Shown: positions 52,672 to 61,773, numbered from the stretch's first letter. The stretch: DNA of 64,000 nt from Eubacteriaceae bacterium ES3 (GCA_030586155.1 CP130741.1:1110680-1174679); one strand, 5' to 3'. Notes: generated by a model not told the origin, from the sequence alone. A program made the numbers and translations.

Positions 52672-52839
52672 ATGAAAGAATTATTACCAATGATTATCAG
52701 AGAAGAAGAAGGCCAGGGGATGGTAGAGTACGGTTTAATTATTGCTGGAGTGGCTTTGGCAGCAATGGCAGCAATCTGGTTGCTGGGACCACAGGTAAGT
52801 GCATTATTCACCGAGCTGACAACACAGTTAGCAGCATAG
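52672..52839 (+). CDS. flp: Flp-type pilin, copy 4
   Basis: A 55-residue Flp pilin, protein identical to copy 5 and differing from copy 3 only in the leader (MKELLPMIIR). The upstream spacer AAAGGAGAAATAAA is also nearly the same as before copy 5. Confidence 0.9.
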   Translation: MKELLPMIIREEEGQGMVEYGLIIAGVALAAMAAIWLLGPQVSALFTELTTQLAA

Positions 52840-52869
52840 AACAAAAAAATAAATTAAAGGAGAAATAAA

Positions 52870-53037
52870 ATGAAAGAATTATTACCAATGATTATCAGAG
52901 AAGAAGAAGGCCAGGGGATGGTAGAATATGGATTAATTATCGCTGGAGTGGCTTTGGCAGCAATGGCAGCAATCTGGTTATTGGGACCACAGGTTAGTGC
53001 ACTGTTCACCGAACTGACTACGCAGTTAGCAGCCTAA
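52870..53037 (+). CDS. flp: Flp-type pilin, copy 5
   Basis: A 55-residue Flp pilin with the same protein as copy 4, but with several silent differences in DNA (more after codon 20), so it is not a very recent duplicate along its whole length. Confidence 0.9.
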   Translation: MKELLPMIIREEEGQGMVEYGLIIAGVALAAMAAIWLLGPQVSALFTELTTQLAA

Positions 53038-53064
53038 ACTTTGGATTAAAGAGGAAGAAAGAAG

Positions 53065-53232
53065 ATGAAAGAATTATTGCCGATGATTTTAAGAGAAGAA
53101 GAAGGCCAGGGAATGGTGGAATATGGTTTAATTATTGCCGGAGTCGCATTAGCAGCAATGGCAGCGATCTGGTTACTGGGACCACAGATCAGCGATTTAT
53201 TTACCCAAATCACAACACAATTATCAGCATAA
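53065..53232 (+). CDS. flp: Flp-type pilin, copy 6
   Basis: A 55-residue Flp pilin with an altered tail (QISDLFTQITTQLSA) and leader MKELLPMILR. Last of the six copies; an AGGAAGAAAG site precedes the ATG. Confidence 0.9.
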   Translation: MKELLPMILREEEGQGMVEYGLIIAGVALAAMAAIWLLGPQISDLFTQITTQLSA

Positions 53233-53374
53233 TGTGCTGTATTGCCAGAATGTCTACCATAAAAATAGTGGCATATTGAGTGCATCAGACTAAGTATTAT
53301 GTTTGATGATCAATATGCCATTTTTCATATTCTTTTTCAGATTGATTGAGAAATGGCATGAACAGGAGGAACAA

Positions 53375-53788
53375 ATGATTGCAAAAATAATCAAAGCTTT
53401 AAAAAACGAAAAGGGCCAATCTGTTATTGAACTTGCAATTACCTTGCCGGTTCTGATTATGATACTCAGTGCAATTGTGGATTTTGGCTGGCTTTTCATG
53501 CACCAGAATATTATCGACTATTGTTCCAGAGATGGAGCGCGTTATGCTGTTGTCCATTCGGATTCTACCATTGCCATAAAAAACTACGTGTTGTCCATTG
53601 CGCCGGATGACATGAGTGACTCAATGGAAATAGATGTTACTTTTACCGACCCCGCAGATCCCACAGAGGGGGATGTAATTGTGACAATTAACAGTGATGT
53701 GGCAGTGCTTACTCCGATAGTTGGGCTTTTTCTTCCAGGTGACACCATCAATCTGGATGCTGCCTGTACGATGAAAGTCGAGGAGTAG
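53375..53788 (+). CDS. TadE-like pseudopilin
   Basis: A 137-residue TadE-like protein: N-terminal KALKNEKGQSVIELAITLP with the Gly-x4-Glu pattern of a pseudopilin leader, one hydrophobic helix, and an extracellular domain with paired Cys (about residue 50 and 132) that may form a disulfide. TadE pseudopilins are minor components needed for Flp pilus assembly. ATG at 53375 has CAGGAGGA upstream; a longer in-frame start to 53303 is not preferred. The end abuts tadG by 3 bp. Confidence 0.85.
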   Translation: MIAKIIKALKNEKGQSVIELAITLPVLIMILSAIVDFGWLFMHQNIIDYCSRDGARYAVVHSDSTIAIKNYVLSIAPDDMSDSMEIDVTFTDPADPTEGDVIVTINSDVAVLTPIVGLFLPGDTINLDAACTMKVEE

Positions 53789-53791
53789 AAG

Positions 53792-54733
53792 ATGAGGGGC
53801 CTAAAGGTTTTAAAAAAAATTCTTACTGATGAAAGTGGAGATACCTTAATTATTATCGCTGCCTCAATGGTTTTTATTATGGGTTTTCTCGCTTTGGTTA
53901 TTGATTTGGGGCTAGTTTATCTGATTGCCGGGCAACAGCAGACAGCAGCTGATGCTGCCGCCCTGGCTGCAGCGCATGATCTGCCGAACTCCAGTACAGC
54001 CATTACGACAGCAAAAAACTATGCTGAGCTAAATGGTACAGAAGAAATCAATACGACTGTAACTACGCCCTACTATGGGGATTCGCAGATGATTGAAGTT
54101 GTTTGTACAAAAAATGTTGAGTACTCTTTTGCCAAGATTTTTGGCTTTGACAATATTGATGTTTCTGGCCGGGCTGTTGCTAAGATTACCTATCATTGGG
54201 AAGGGGATGCACTACCCTTTATAAACCTTGATGACGACTATACTGCCGATCCTGAAATTGTCGCCTGGGAAGATGTCTCGCCAGGTGATAAAGAAAGCAT
54301 TTTGGAAGGCGAAGATTACGGAATGTATCAGTTAGTTAATGGAGATGATCCGGAAACATGTTACTTTAAAGTGGATTATCAGAATGGTGTAGTCCTAAAA
54401 GAAGGAACCGTTGCAGTCATCAAACAGGAAATCGGCTATGTCTATGAACAGCATCTGGGTGGTTTTGTCTATGTACTCAGCCTAAAGCCGGATGTTATCA
54501 ACAGTGGTTCAGTACTCTTAACAGATGGAACTTACAGAAGTTTAGAAAACCTGAAAAATGAAGATATGATCGACCCCAGCCAGATTGTATTGCTTAAATG
54601 CATCTTTCACGATTACGATTATAAAGGAAAGAATTTATATTTAACTTATATTGAAGACTACGATATTTACAACGGGGAACTGCCATCTGATTATGTTAAT
54701 CCGGAGGGTGGGTCGTCCAGTTTAGTCGAGTAA
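53792..54733 (+). CDS. TadG-like Flp pilus-assembly protein
   Basis: A 313-residue protein with the TadE/TadG-like N-terminal helix (DESGDTLIIIAASMVFIMG) and the typical QQQTAADAAALAAAHDL segment after it. The C-terminal domain is specific to this lineage and larger than a pseudopilin; it has no VWA motif that I can see. It probably sits in the membrane with its domain outside. ATG at 53792, 3 bp after the TadE stop. Confidence 0.85.
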   Translation: MRGLKVLKKILTDESGDTLIIIAASMVFIMGFLALVIDLGLVYLIAGQQQTAADAAALAAAHDLPNSSTAITTAKNYAELNGTEEINTTVTTPYYGDSQMIEVVCTKNVEYSFAKIFGFDNIDVSGRAVAKITYHWEGDALPFINLDDDYTADPEIVAWEDVSPGDKESILEGEDYGMYQLVNGDDPETCYFKVDYQNGVVLKEGTVAVIKQEIGYVYEQHLGGFVYVLSLKPDVINSGSVLLTDGTYRSLENLKNEDMIDPSQIVLLKCIFHDYDYKGKNLYLTYIEDYDIYNGELPSDYVNPEGGSSSLVE

Positions 54734-54766
54734 ATAAAGGATAGTAATGATGAAAACACGATAATA

Positions 54767-54790
54767 CTAATTATTTGAAATAATAATTAG
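54767..54790 (+). other. Hairpin in the gap between tadG-like and cpaB genes
   Basis: CTAATTATT (54767-54775) pairs perfectly with AATAATTAG (54782-54790) around six bases, followed by GGGG rather than Ts, so it is not a standard terminator. The 54734-54926 gap shows nothing else; the genes may be one transcript with a processing or stability hairpin. Confidence 0.3.
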
Positions 54791-54926
54791 GGGTAATCTT
54801 GGTTTATCTGATTTTGTCGGGATATGAGGTCAATATTCTGAAATAAAATGGGTAAATAAAAATTATCTGATGACTAAAATTTATAATCAGACTTAATGAT
54901 TCTGATTGTGCAAATGGAGAGTATAA

Positions 54927-55592
54927 ATGAAGAAACTAGTACTGATTGCCCTGGCATTGTCAGTGGTTGCGGGGATTGCCGTTTTCCAGTTTGCGCTGTC
55001 TTTAACGACAAGAACTGACGAGGAAACCAGACCGGTTGTAGTAGCGGTAACAAATATTGAGGCAGCAACAGTCATTAAATCTGAAATGGTTGAGTTGCAG
55101 GATTTGCCCATCAGCTATGCACATCCTTCTTCTTATAACAGTCTTGAAGAGGTGGTTGGTCGAGTGGCCAAAGAAAACATTGCAGCCGGTGAACAAATTT
55201 TAACGAGTCGACTCAGTGTTGGCAGTGAAGAAAATGACGGTTTAGCTTATACTGTCCCCTCTGGTTTTCGGGCGGTAACCCTAGAGACGGATGAGTTTAC
55301 TGGAGTGGGCGGCTATCTTCAGAGTGGAGATAGGGTTGATGTGGTGGCAACGTTAGTCACCGGCACATCATTCATCTCTGAATATATTTCAGAAAATCTT
55401 GAGGTTCTGGAAGTAGGTGCAAAACTGAGAAATGATTCGGAAGAAGAATACATATCGGTAACTGTCGCAGTCCCTAAAGATCAGGTCCCAAAACTGAACT
55501 ATGCGCTGACTGAAGGAGAGTACCGGATTGTTCTCAGATCGGCAGTGGATCAGGAGGCAGATAATCTGCCATCTTATGTTCCGACAGATTGA
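54927..55592 (+). CDS. cpaB: CpaB/RcpC-like SAF-domain pilus-assembly protein
   Basis: A 221-residue CpaB/RcpC: one N-terminal membrane helix (about 4-27), then a SAF domain (about 40-115, with VAVTNIEAATVIKSEMV and AAGEQILTSRL) and an RcpC-type domain (GFRAVTLETDEFTGVGGYLQ, then GDRVDVVATL). In Gram-negatives it works with the secretin CpaC; none is present here, consistent with a single-membrane cell. Role probably at the cell wall/periplasm-like zone. ATG follows GGAGAG. Confidence 0.88.
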   Translation: MKKLVLIALALSVVAGIAVFQFALSLTTRTDEETRPVVVAVTNIEAATVIKSEMVELQDLPISYAHPSSYNSLEEVVGRVAKENIAAGEQILTSRLSVGSEENDGLAYTVPSGFRAVTLETDEFTGVGGYLQSGDRVDVVATLVTGTSFISEYISENLEVLEVGAKLRNDSEEEYISVTVAVPKDQVPKLNYALTEGEYRIVLRSAVDQEADNLPSYVPTD

Positions 55593-55616
55593 TCTGAAAG
55601 CGAATGAGGCGTATCA

Positions 55617-56762
55617 ATGGATAAAATAAAAGTAATGATAATTGGTAATAATGAGAATCGGATTTATGAAATAAAAAGTCTTTTAAAGGCGGATCGCACA
55701 ATTTTTGTTGGATATACCCGCAATGAAGAAGGCGCTTTGACAAAATCTGTGAATTTGCAACCTAATGTGGTAATCCTTCAATGTGAAGATGAATATTATG
55801 AATCCATCAATCTGGCTGAGAAGATTTATATTCGGATGCCGGGTTGTTCGGTTTTTCTGATTTGTGATAACTTTGATACGGCTTATACTGAAAAAGTCAT
55901 GCAGGCTGGAATTAGAAAAGTTCTGCAGTTTCCCATTGATACCACAACTCTGACTGAAAATATTGAAACTGCTTACTTTCTCGAAAAATCCCGAATGGAA
56001 AATGTTGAATCGGGAGTCGGCAACAGTGTTCAGTCTCAGGTTATAACAGTTTTCGGAACCAAAGGAGGAATTGGTCGAACAACAGTGGCAGTTAATCTGG
56101 CGGTTGCGCTATCAAAAAAAGGAAAGAAAGTCGCGATTATCGACGCCGATCTGCAATTTGGCGATGTCAATGTATTTTTTGATATGGATCCCAAAGAAAC
56201 CATTGCCGATCTTACTCAGGGTAAAGATTCCAGCGACATGGATGCAATTAGACGGGTAATGGGATTACATTTTTCTGGAGTAAATATTATCTGTGCTCCC
56301 AAAAGCCCGGAATATGCGGAGTATATTACGCCTGAGATGTTGGATATGATAATTGATACAATGCGGCCGTTTTATGACTATGTGATAGTAGACACTGCGC
56401 CAGTCTTTAATGATATTTCGATGGTTGCGATAGAAAATGCCAACCTGCTTTTATGTGTTGCCGCGCCAGATATTTCAACGCTTCGCAATACTAAAATTGC
56501 CTTAAATGTTTTGGATACGCTGCAGCAACGGGAAAAAGCGCAGATTATTGTCAATCGTTTTGAAAAGAGTCTTATTACCATTAAAGATATGCAAAGAGTA
56601 TTGGGGGTACCGCTAAAAAACACCATTCATGCAGATTGGAAAACGGCCTTAAATGCCCATAATAAAGGAGTTCCAATACTTCTGGGAGCAGCTAAAACAG
56701 GACTTGGCAGAGAACTTACTAAAATTGTTGACTTTGCTTTAAAGATGTTAGCTCAGCGATAA
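55617..56762 (+). CDS. cpaE: CpaE/TadZ-like ATPase with receiver-like N-terminal domain
   Basis: A 381-residue TadZ/CpaE: an N-terminal receiver-like domain (about 1-115) without the canonical acceptor Asp region (VVILQCED instead), and a MinD/ParA-like ATPase domain (about 140-380). Its P-loop is TKGGIGRTTVA, where the usual second lysine (KGGxGK) is Arg. TadZ proteins localise the Tad machinery at one site. The switch motif is VIVDTAPVFND. Location 74 bp before tadA; ribosome-binding site weak (AATGAGG). Confidence 0.88.
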   Translation: MDKIKVMIIGNNENRIYEIKSLLKADRTIFVGYTRNEEGALTKSVNLQPNVVILQCEDEYYESINLAEKIYIRMPGCSVFLICDNFDTAYTEKVMQAGIRKVLQFPIDTTTLTENIETAYFLEKSRMENVESGVGNSVQSQVITVFGTKGGIGRTTVAVNLAVALSKKGKKVAIIDADLQFGDVNVFFDMDPKETIADLTQGKDSSDMDAIRRVMGLHFSGVNIICAPKSPEYAEYITPEMLDMIIDTMRPFYDYVIVDTAPVFNDISMVAIENANLLLCVAAPDISTLRNTKIALNVLDTLQQREKAQIIVNRFEKSLITIKDMQRVLGVPLKNTIHADWKTALNAHNKGVPILLGAAKTGLGRELTKIVDFALKMLAQR

Positions 56763-56836
56763 TTCGTCTAAAACAAATAAGTATTAGTACGGTTAATATT
56801 AGTTTTTAGATGCCAATCTGAAAGAAAGGAAAAAAT

Positions 56837-58180
56837 ATGGGACTTCTTGAAAAAATGGAACAGAAACGAACGGGTCCGAAAGAAGGAAACGATGAAGGTA
56901 AAAGAGAAACACCGCGGGTCGATATTTATCAGAGTCTAAAAAACCGTGTCCATCAGGAAGTGATCAATGAAATCAACAGTAGCAAAGTAGAAGAGATCTC
57001 AAAAGAGAATTCAGCAGAAATTTTGAGAATTCTTGAAGCGGTAATGTCGATTGAGGCTGAGAATGTTAATCGAATGGATCGAGAGCGAATTACCGAAGAA
57101 CTTTTAAATGAGATTATTGGTTACGGACCTCTTGAAACATTGTTGAACGATCCGGATGTTACTGAAATTATGGTTAATGGTTATAATCGTATCTATATTG
57201 AAAAAAATGGAAAGATACAGCTATCGCCGGTTGTGTTTAAGGATAATCAGCATGTCTTAAACGTTATCGACCGAATTGTTTCTTCAATTGGCAGACATAT
57301 CGATGAGGCCAGTCCAATGGTGGATGCCAGGCTTCAGGATGGTTCTCGTGTTAATGTGGTGATTCCTCCGCTATCCCTGGTTGGGCCGGTTATTACCATA
57401 CGTAAGTTTTCAAAAACGCCGATTACAGTTGACCAGTTACTTTCGTTTGGCTCTCTGTCTCATCAAATGGTCGCTTTCCTTGAGGCATGCGTACGGGGAA
57501 AACTTAATATAATCGTTTCCGGTGGAACTGGGAGTGGTAAAACAACTATGCTTAACGTATTGTCCAGTTTTATTCCAGATCAAGAACGTATTATTACCAT
57601 TGAAGACGCTGCTGAGCTGCAACTGAGACAAGAACATGTTATTACACTGGAAAGTCGTCCGTCTAACCTGGAAGGTCGGGGAAAGGTATCAATACGAGAT
57701 TTGGTCGTCAATTCCCTGCGTATGAGGCCGGATCGAATTATTGTCGGAGAGGTACGATCCGCCGAAACGATTGATATGCTTCAGGCCATGAATACCGGTC
57801 ATGATGGTTCTCTGACCACAATTCATGCCAATACCCCAAGAGATTCACTGTCGCGTATCGAAACAATGGTTTTAATGTCGGGGATGGAACTGCCAATGAG
57901 AGCCATTCGTGACCAGATGACTTCAGCTATTGATTTGATCATTCAGCAATCCAGACTACGTGACGGAACCAGAAAAATAGTTAATATTACTGAAGTAAAC
58001 GGGATGGAAGGTGATGTTGTGGTTATGCAGGATATTTTTAAATACGAAATGTCCGGACAAATGGATGCAGAAGGAAAATTCCGTGGACGTTTCAAGAGTA
58101 TGGGAATCAAACCCCGATGTCTTGAAAAAATCAGGCATAACGGAGTGATGGTCAGTGATGACTGGTTTATTGACCGCTGA
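56837..58180 (+). CDS. tadA: TadA/CpaF secretion ATPase
   Basis: A 447-residue type II/IV secretion ATPase: N-terminal domain (about 1-170) and an ATPase core with Walker A SGGTGSGKTTM, an Asp box region EDAAELQL, the His-box region NTGHDGSLTTIHANTP and an arginine cluster RMRPDRIIVGEVR. It powers pilus extension (and perhaps retraction) as a hexamer on the inner face of the membrane. ATG after GAAAGGAAAA. Family length is typical. Confidence 0.95.
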   Translation: MGLLEKMEQKRTGPKEGNDEGKRETPRVDIYQSLKNRVHQEVINEINSSKVEEISKENSAEILRILEAVMSIEAENVNRMDRERITEELLNEIIGYGPLETLLNDPDVTEIMVNGYNRIYIEKNGKIQLSPVVFKDNQHVLNVIDRIVSSIGRHIDEASPMVDARLQDGSRVNVVIPPLSLVGPVITIRKFSKTPITVDQLLSFGSLSHQMVAFLEACVRGKLNIIVSGGTGSGKTTMLNVLSSFIPDQERIITIEDAAELQLRQEHVITLESRPSNLEGRGKVSIRDLVVNSLRMRPDRIIVGEVRSAETIDMLQAMNTGHDGSLTTIHANTPRDSLSRIETMVLMSGMELPMRAIRDQMTSAIDLIIQQSRLRDGTRKIVNITEVNGMEGDVVVMQDIFKYEMSGQMDAEGKFRGRFKSMGIKPRCLEKIRHNGVMVSDDWFIDR

Positions 58181-58194
58181 AAGGAAGTGAAATT

Positions 58195-59121
58195 ATGCAG
58201 GCAGTTTTTGTTTCGATCCCGGTTGCGGTTCTTGTTTTTGTAGTGGTTTATTTAATTCTTAAGCTGATGTTTGCTGGACGTCAGCAAATAGAAAAAAGAA
58301 TGTCAACGCTGATAGAAAGTCAGAATAAAGAACTGGAAATTATTAAAAGAAGTCGTCAGAAACGATCTAAAGTAAAACTTCTAAAGCGGATTGCCAACGA
58401 TTTATCGATGTCAGGGATGATGATACGTCCGGCTGAATTTTTGCTCGTTTGGCTGGGAGTGGCTCTGATTCCAACAGTACTGATTTTTTTGGTCAGCAGC
58501 AATCTGATTTTCGCAGCCATTTCTTTGGGAATAGGATTACTCTTGCCGCCGCTTTATGTAAAAAAACAGCGGGAAAAACGAGTCGAGCTGTTTGAACAGC
58601 AGCTTGTTGAAGCCATCGGTATCATGAGCTCCTGTCTGAAATCGGGGCTTACCTTTCAACAGGCACTAGTCAGTATATCAACTGAAATGCCGGATCCTAT
58701 TTCCAGCGAATTCAGCAAGGTTGTCAGAGAACTCAAGCTGGGTTCTACCATCGAAACATCCTTAACCCGTTTATCAGATAAAATTGGCAGTCAGAACTTT
58801 ATGATGATGGTATCTGCGATTTTAATCCAGCGGCAGACGGGTGGAAATCTTTCAGAAATTCTTCTGAATATTTCTGGAACGATAAAAGAGCGGTTTAAAA
58901 TTAAAAATGAAATAAAAGTACTAACAGCAACAGCCAGAACATCAGGATTAGTCGTAGGCTTGATGCCGGTGGCAGTTATTTTGATATTCCTTGTCTTTAA
59001 TAAGGAATATGTGACTATATTTTTTGAGTCAACTTTGGGAATTGGGATGATAATAACTGGTATTGTGATGGAAATTATTGGATATTTATTTATCAGAAAA
59101 ATTGTTAATATTCAATTCTAA
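58195..59121 (+). CDS. tadB: TadB-like inner-membrane platform protein
   Basis: A 308-residue T2SF/TadB-type protein, with two N-terminal hydrophobic segments, a GspF-like domain (FEQQLVEAIGIMSSCLKSG, GLTFQQALVSI) and two C-terminal membrane helices. It forms the platform with TadC on which TadA acts. The stop codon overlaps a 27-codon ATG frame by one base. AAGGAAGTG precedes the ATG. Confidence 0.93.
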   Translation: MQAVFVSIPVAVLVFVVVYLILKLMFAGRQQIEKRMSTLIESQNKELEIIKRSRQKRSKVKLLKRIANDLSMSGMMIRPAEFLLVWLGVALIPTVLIFLVSSNLIFAAISLGIGLLLPPLYVKKQREKRVELFEQQLVEAIGIMSSCLKSGLTFQQALVSISTEMPDPISSEFSKVVRELKLGSTIETSLTRLSDKIGSQNFMMMVSAILIQRQTGGNLSEILLNISGTIKERFKIKNEIKVLTATARTSGLVVGLMPVAVILIFLVFNKEYVTIFFESTLGIGMIITGIVMEIIGYLFIRKIVNIQF

Positions 59122-59240
59122 TGAAAAGGAAAATACTATGTAGTCGGTTTTGTTTTTCCAATTATAAAGAGCAGCGGTTTATTATTGTTTGGAAGATACA
59201 TTAAATATTGTGGTTAAATTAAGAAAGAAAGGGTTTAAAA

Positions 59241-60152
59241 ATGCTGTGGTTATCCATTAATATCGGTTTACTTTTATTTATCGCGATAATTATTCTCTTC
59301 TATAGAAAAGCTCAGGAAGCGGATACAAAAGGCCGGCGTCTGAATGCAATTAAAACTGGAGATGGAAACTGGGACGAAGAATTTCAAAAACCTTTTATTC
59401 AGCGCGTTATTGTCCCAGTGTATACTTCAGTGATAAAAACGATTTCCGGGTTTTTATCCCGGAAAGATTCTAATAATAATGTAAAAATGGAATATCAGCT
59501 GCGTCTGGCGGGGCTTTATCTGACAGTAGCCGAATATAACGCAATTCGTATTGTGATATTTGGAGTTCTATTCTTAAGTGCCATTTTGTTCACAATTTTA
59601 TCCCATGCAAACCCGGTTCTTAAGCTTTTAATTATGATCATGTCAAGCTTAATTCCCTTGGCTGCACCCCTATTATTTTTGCGGTATCGAATTAATAAAA
59701 GACAAACAGCTATTTCCAATGAGTTGCCAGATGTAATGGATCTACTTTGTGTTACCATGGAAGCAGGGTTGGGATTTGATGCAGCACTGATTAAGATCAG
59801 TGACCGCTTATCTGGAGTTCTTGTGAATGAACTGAATATTGTTCATACTGAGATTAATTTTGGCAAACCAAGAAGAGATGCCTTGAAAAGTCTGGCCGAC
59901 CGTAATTCTGTAGAAGAACTAAAAACTTTTGCCGGTTCGGTGATTCAGGCTGACCAGTTGGGAATACCAGTTAATCAGGTTTTAAAAGCCCAGTCTGAAG
60001 AATTGAGAATTAAACGAAAGCAAAGAGCCGAAGAAAAAGCCATGAAGGCACCAGTCAAGATGATGATCCCTCTGGTCTTGTTTGTATTACCCGTTCTTTT
60101 TATCGTACTCCTGGGACCAACTATTCTGCATCTGGTTGAACAGTTTGGATGA
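59241..60152 (+). CDS. tadC: TadC-like inner-membrane platform protein
   Basis: A 303-residue T2SF-type protein paired with TadB: N-terminal membrane helix, two central helices and a GspF-like domain (LPDVMDLLCVTMEAGLGFDAAL), with a C-terminal helix. Forms the rotor/platform with TadB. The ATG has AAGAAAGGG upstream. Directly followed by the DUF192 gene after 10 bp. Confidence 0.93.
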   Translation: MLWLSINIGLLLFIAIIILFYRKAQEADTKGRRLNAIKTGDGNWDEEFQKPFIQRVIVPVYTSVIKTISGFLSRKDSNNNVKMEYQLRLAGLYLTVAEYNAIRIVIFGVLFLSAILFTILSHANPVLKLLIMIMSSLIPLAAPLLFLRYRINKRQTAISNELPDVMDLLCVTMEAGLGFDAALIKISDRLSGVLVNELNIVHTEINFGKPRRDALKSLADRNSVEELKTFAGSVIQADQLGIPVNQVLKAQSEELRIKRKQRAEEKAMKAPVKMMIPLVLFVLPVLFIVLLGPTILHLVEQFG

Positions 60153-60162
60153 GGGTGATATA

Positions 60163-60504
60163 ATGGCAGAGATATATGATCAGGATAGATGCCTTTTTAA
60201 TGATATAAAAGTAGCCGATACATTTTTAAAGCGGTTTATCGGTTTACTTCGGACTAAAAGCCTTAATGAAAACCAGGGCTTACTTTTAGAAAATTGCAAA
60301 CAGGTACATATGTTTGGAATGAAATATCCAATTGATGTGATTTTTATCGGTAAGGATGGGGTTGTTCTTCGTTATGAAGAGGCATTAAAACCGGGTAAAG
60401 TCAGTGCTCATGTAAAAGAGGCAAAATGGGTATTGGAAGTACAGTCGGGTAGTTTCAAAAAATATTTTAAAAGCTCATCACAAAAACTGAAGTTAAAAGT
60501 ATGA
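60163..60504 (+). CDS. DUF192-family protein
   Basis: A 113-residue DUF192 protein without an N-terminal signal, with FLKRFIGLLRT, GLLLENCKQVHMFGMKYPIDVIF and AKWVLEVQSG, the usual family blocks. Function unknown; many bacterial DUF192 genes stand alone. Here it sits between tadC and the coiled-coil gene in the same operon, so a link to the pilus is possible. ATG at 60163 has GAGGGTG upstream; an in-frame longer start inside tadC is rejected. Confidence 0.9.
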   Translation: MAEIYDQDRCLFNDIKVADTFLKRFIGLLRTKSLNENQGLLLENCKQVHMFGMKYPIDVIFIGKDGVVLRYEEALKPGKVSAHVKEAKWVLEVQSGSFKKYFKSSSQKLKLKV

Positions 60505-60517
60505 ATGAGGGGATATT

Positions 60518-61699
60518 ATGGCGAAAAATGTGGAAACAATTACACTTAATGAATTAAGAGATCAGACAGATCAGAAAAAAGAGCGAACCAGTCGTTTTGG
60601 TAACAGCATTTTTGGCGGATATAATAAAAAACAGGTTAATGAATATGCAAGGTCTTTAAATGAAGAACTTGAAAATGCGGAGGCCTCTTTTAATAGCAGA
60701 CTCGAAGAATATGCGGCTATGACTGAAATGCTTAAACAGGAGCGTGATCAGTACGGAGAAATGTTTAATATCAGTAAAAATGAAAAGGCAGAACTGGAAA
60801 AGCGGCTCGAAATTCTTGAAAATGAAAATCGACAGTTGGCTTATTCCGTGTCGGAAGTAAAAAACAGAAAAACTTCGGACGATGATGAAGAAGTAGAAAA
60901 TTTAAAACGAAAACTTAAAGCTTATCAGTCCTATGAAGAAGAATATGGCGATTTAAAGACTCAGCTGGGACAACTGAAGAATCTAGTCAATGAACTGAAT
61001 GAAGAAGTCAGCGATTATACTCAGGTTCAGCAAGGTGATGATGGATTTGTTAAGGAACAGCTACTTCAACTGCAAAAAGAAAAGCAGGAACTGATTTCTC
61101 AGAAAAATGATATTTTAGAGGAAAAAGGTGATTTGACAATAGCCTTTGAACGTCTGAAGGAAGAAAACCAGTTGCTAAAAGAAAAGTTAGAGAAAGTCAA
61201 AAATAACGAAGAAGCTCCGGCTGCCTTCGAACAACTTAAAGAAGAAATACGGCTGTTAAAAGTCAAGTATGAAGAAGCTTTAGAAGAAAAAGGTGATTTG
61301 GTTGTTGCGTATGAGCGATTGAAAGATGAAAATCGTAGTCTGAAAGTTAAATGTGCTGAAGCCGAAGAAAAAGATCAAAATGTTTTAAATGAGCTCAAAA
61401 GAAATATTGAACAGTTAAACGCAGAAAATGAATTATTAAAAATGCAACAGGAAGAAAACGATAAGAACTCCCGTAATCAGGTCAGGGCGTTGCGACAAAA
61501 ATTTGAAAAATATCAGGAATCTCACAACAAAAAGAATGTGGAAATGGTGGCTCATCTTGAGTTGGCTCTGGAGAAACTAAAAAATGATCAAAAGTATGTC
61601 GGTCTTGAACAGGATGAGAATGAAAATGATGCAGATATTTTTGAGTCATTTGCCACAATAAATCCAGAGATGGATAGTACAAGCATATTTGAACAGTAA
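60518..61699 (+). CDS. DivIVA-like coiled-coil protein at the end of the Tad operon
   Basis: A 393-residue mostly helical, acidic protein. After about 28 residues it has a DivIVA-like N-terminal patch (FGGYNKKQVNEYARSL), then long coiled coil (about 50-360). The coiled coil has an internal repeat: EEKGDL(T/V)(I/V)A(F/Y)ERLK occurs twice (about residues 200-213 and 254-267), a 50-60-residue duplication. DivIVA proteins bind curved membrane at poles and septum. It may mark the site of pilus assembly; that is inference. GAGGGGATATT precedes the ATG. Confidence 0.85.
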   Translation: MAKNVETITLNELRDQTDQKKERTSRFGNSIFGGYNKKQVNEYARSLNEELENAEASFNSRLEEYAAMTEMLKQERDQYGEMFNISKNEKAELEKRLEILENENRQLAYSVSEVKNRKTSDDDEEVENLKRKLKAYQSYEEEYGDLKTQLGQLKNLVNELNEEVSDYTQVQQGDDGFVKEQLLQLQKEKQELISQKNDILEEKGDLTIAFERLKEENQLLKEKLEKVKNNEEAPAAFEQLKEEIRLLKVKYEEALEEKGDLVVAYERLKDENRSLKVKCAEAEEKDQNVLNELKRNIEQLNAENELLKMQQEENDKNSRNQVRALRQKFEKYQESHNKKNVEMVAHLELALEKLKNDQKYVGLEQDENENDADIFESFATINPEMDSTSIFEQ

Positions 61700-61739
61700 A
61701 TATTCAAGAAAGATAAAATAAAACGTTTGCAAAAATAGC

Positions 61740-61767
61740 TTTACAAAAAGCAGAAATGTGATATAAT
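61740..61767 (+). promoter_or_regulatory. Strong extended -10 promoter of the downstream RNA
   Basis: TTTACA (61740-61745), 16 bp, then TGATATAAT whose TATAAT is at 61762-61767 and which carries a TGn extended -10. The predicted start is near 61774. No coding sequence follows for over 600 bp. Confidence 0.8.
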
Positions 61768-61773
61768 AAGTAC

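Noticed and set aside
52100-53232. Regularly spaced near-identical repeats that could suggest a CRISPR array or satellite
   Set aside because: Repeat unit is about 170-200 bp and each is an intact Flp pilin gene with its own ribosome-binding site.
52440-53285. Minus-strand frames repeated opposite the pilin genes
   Set aside because: They are shadows created by the repeated pilin DNA, with no ribosome-binding site.
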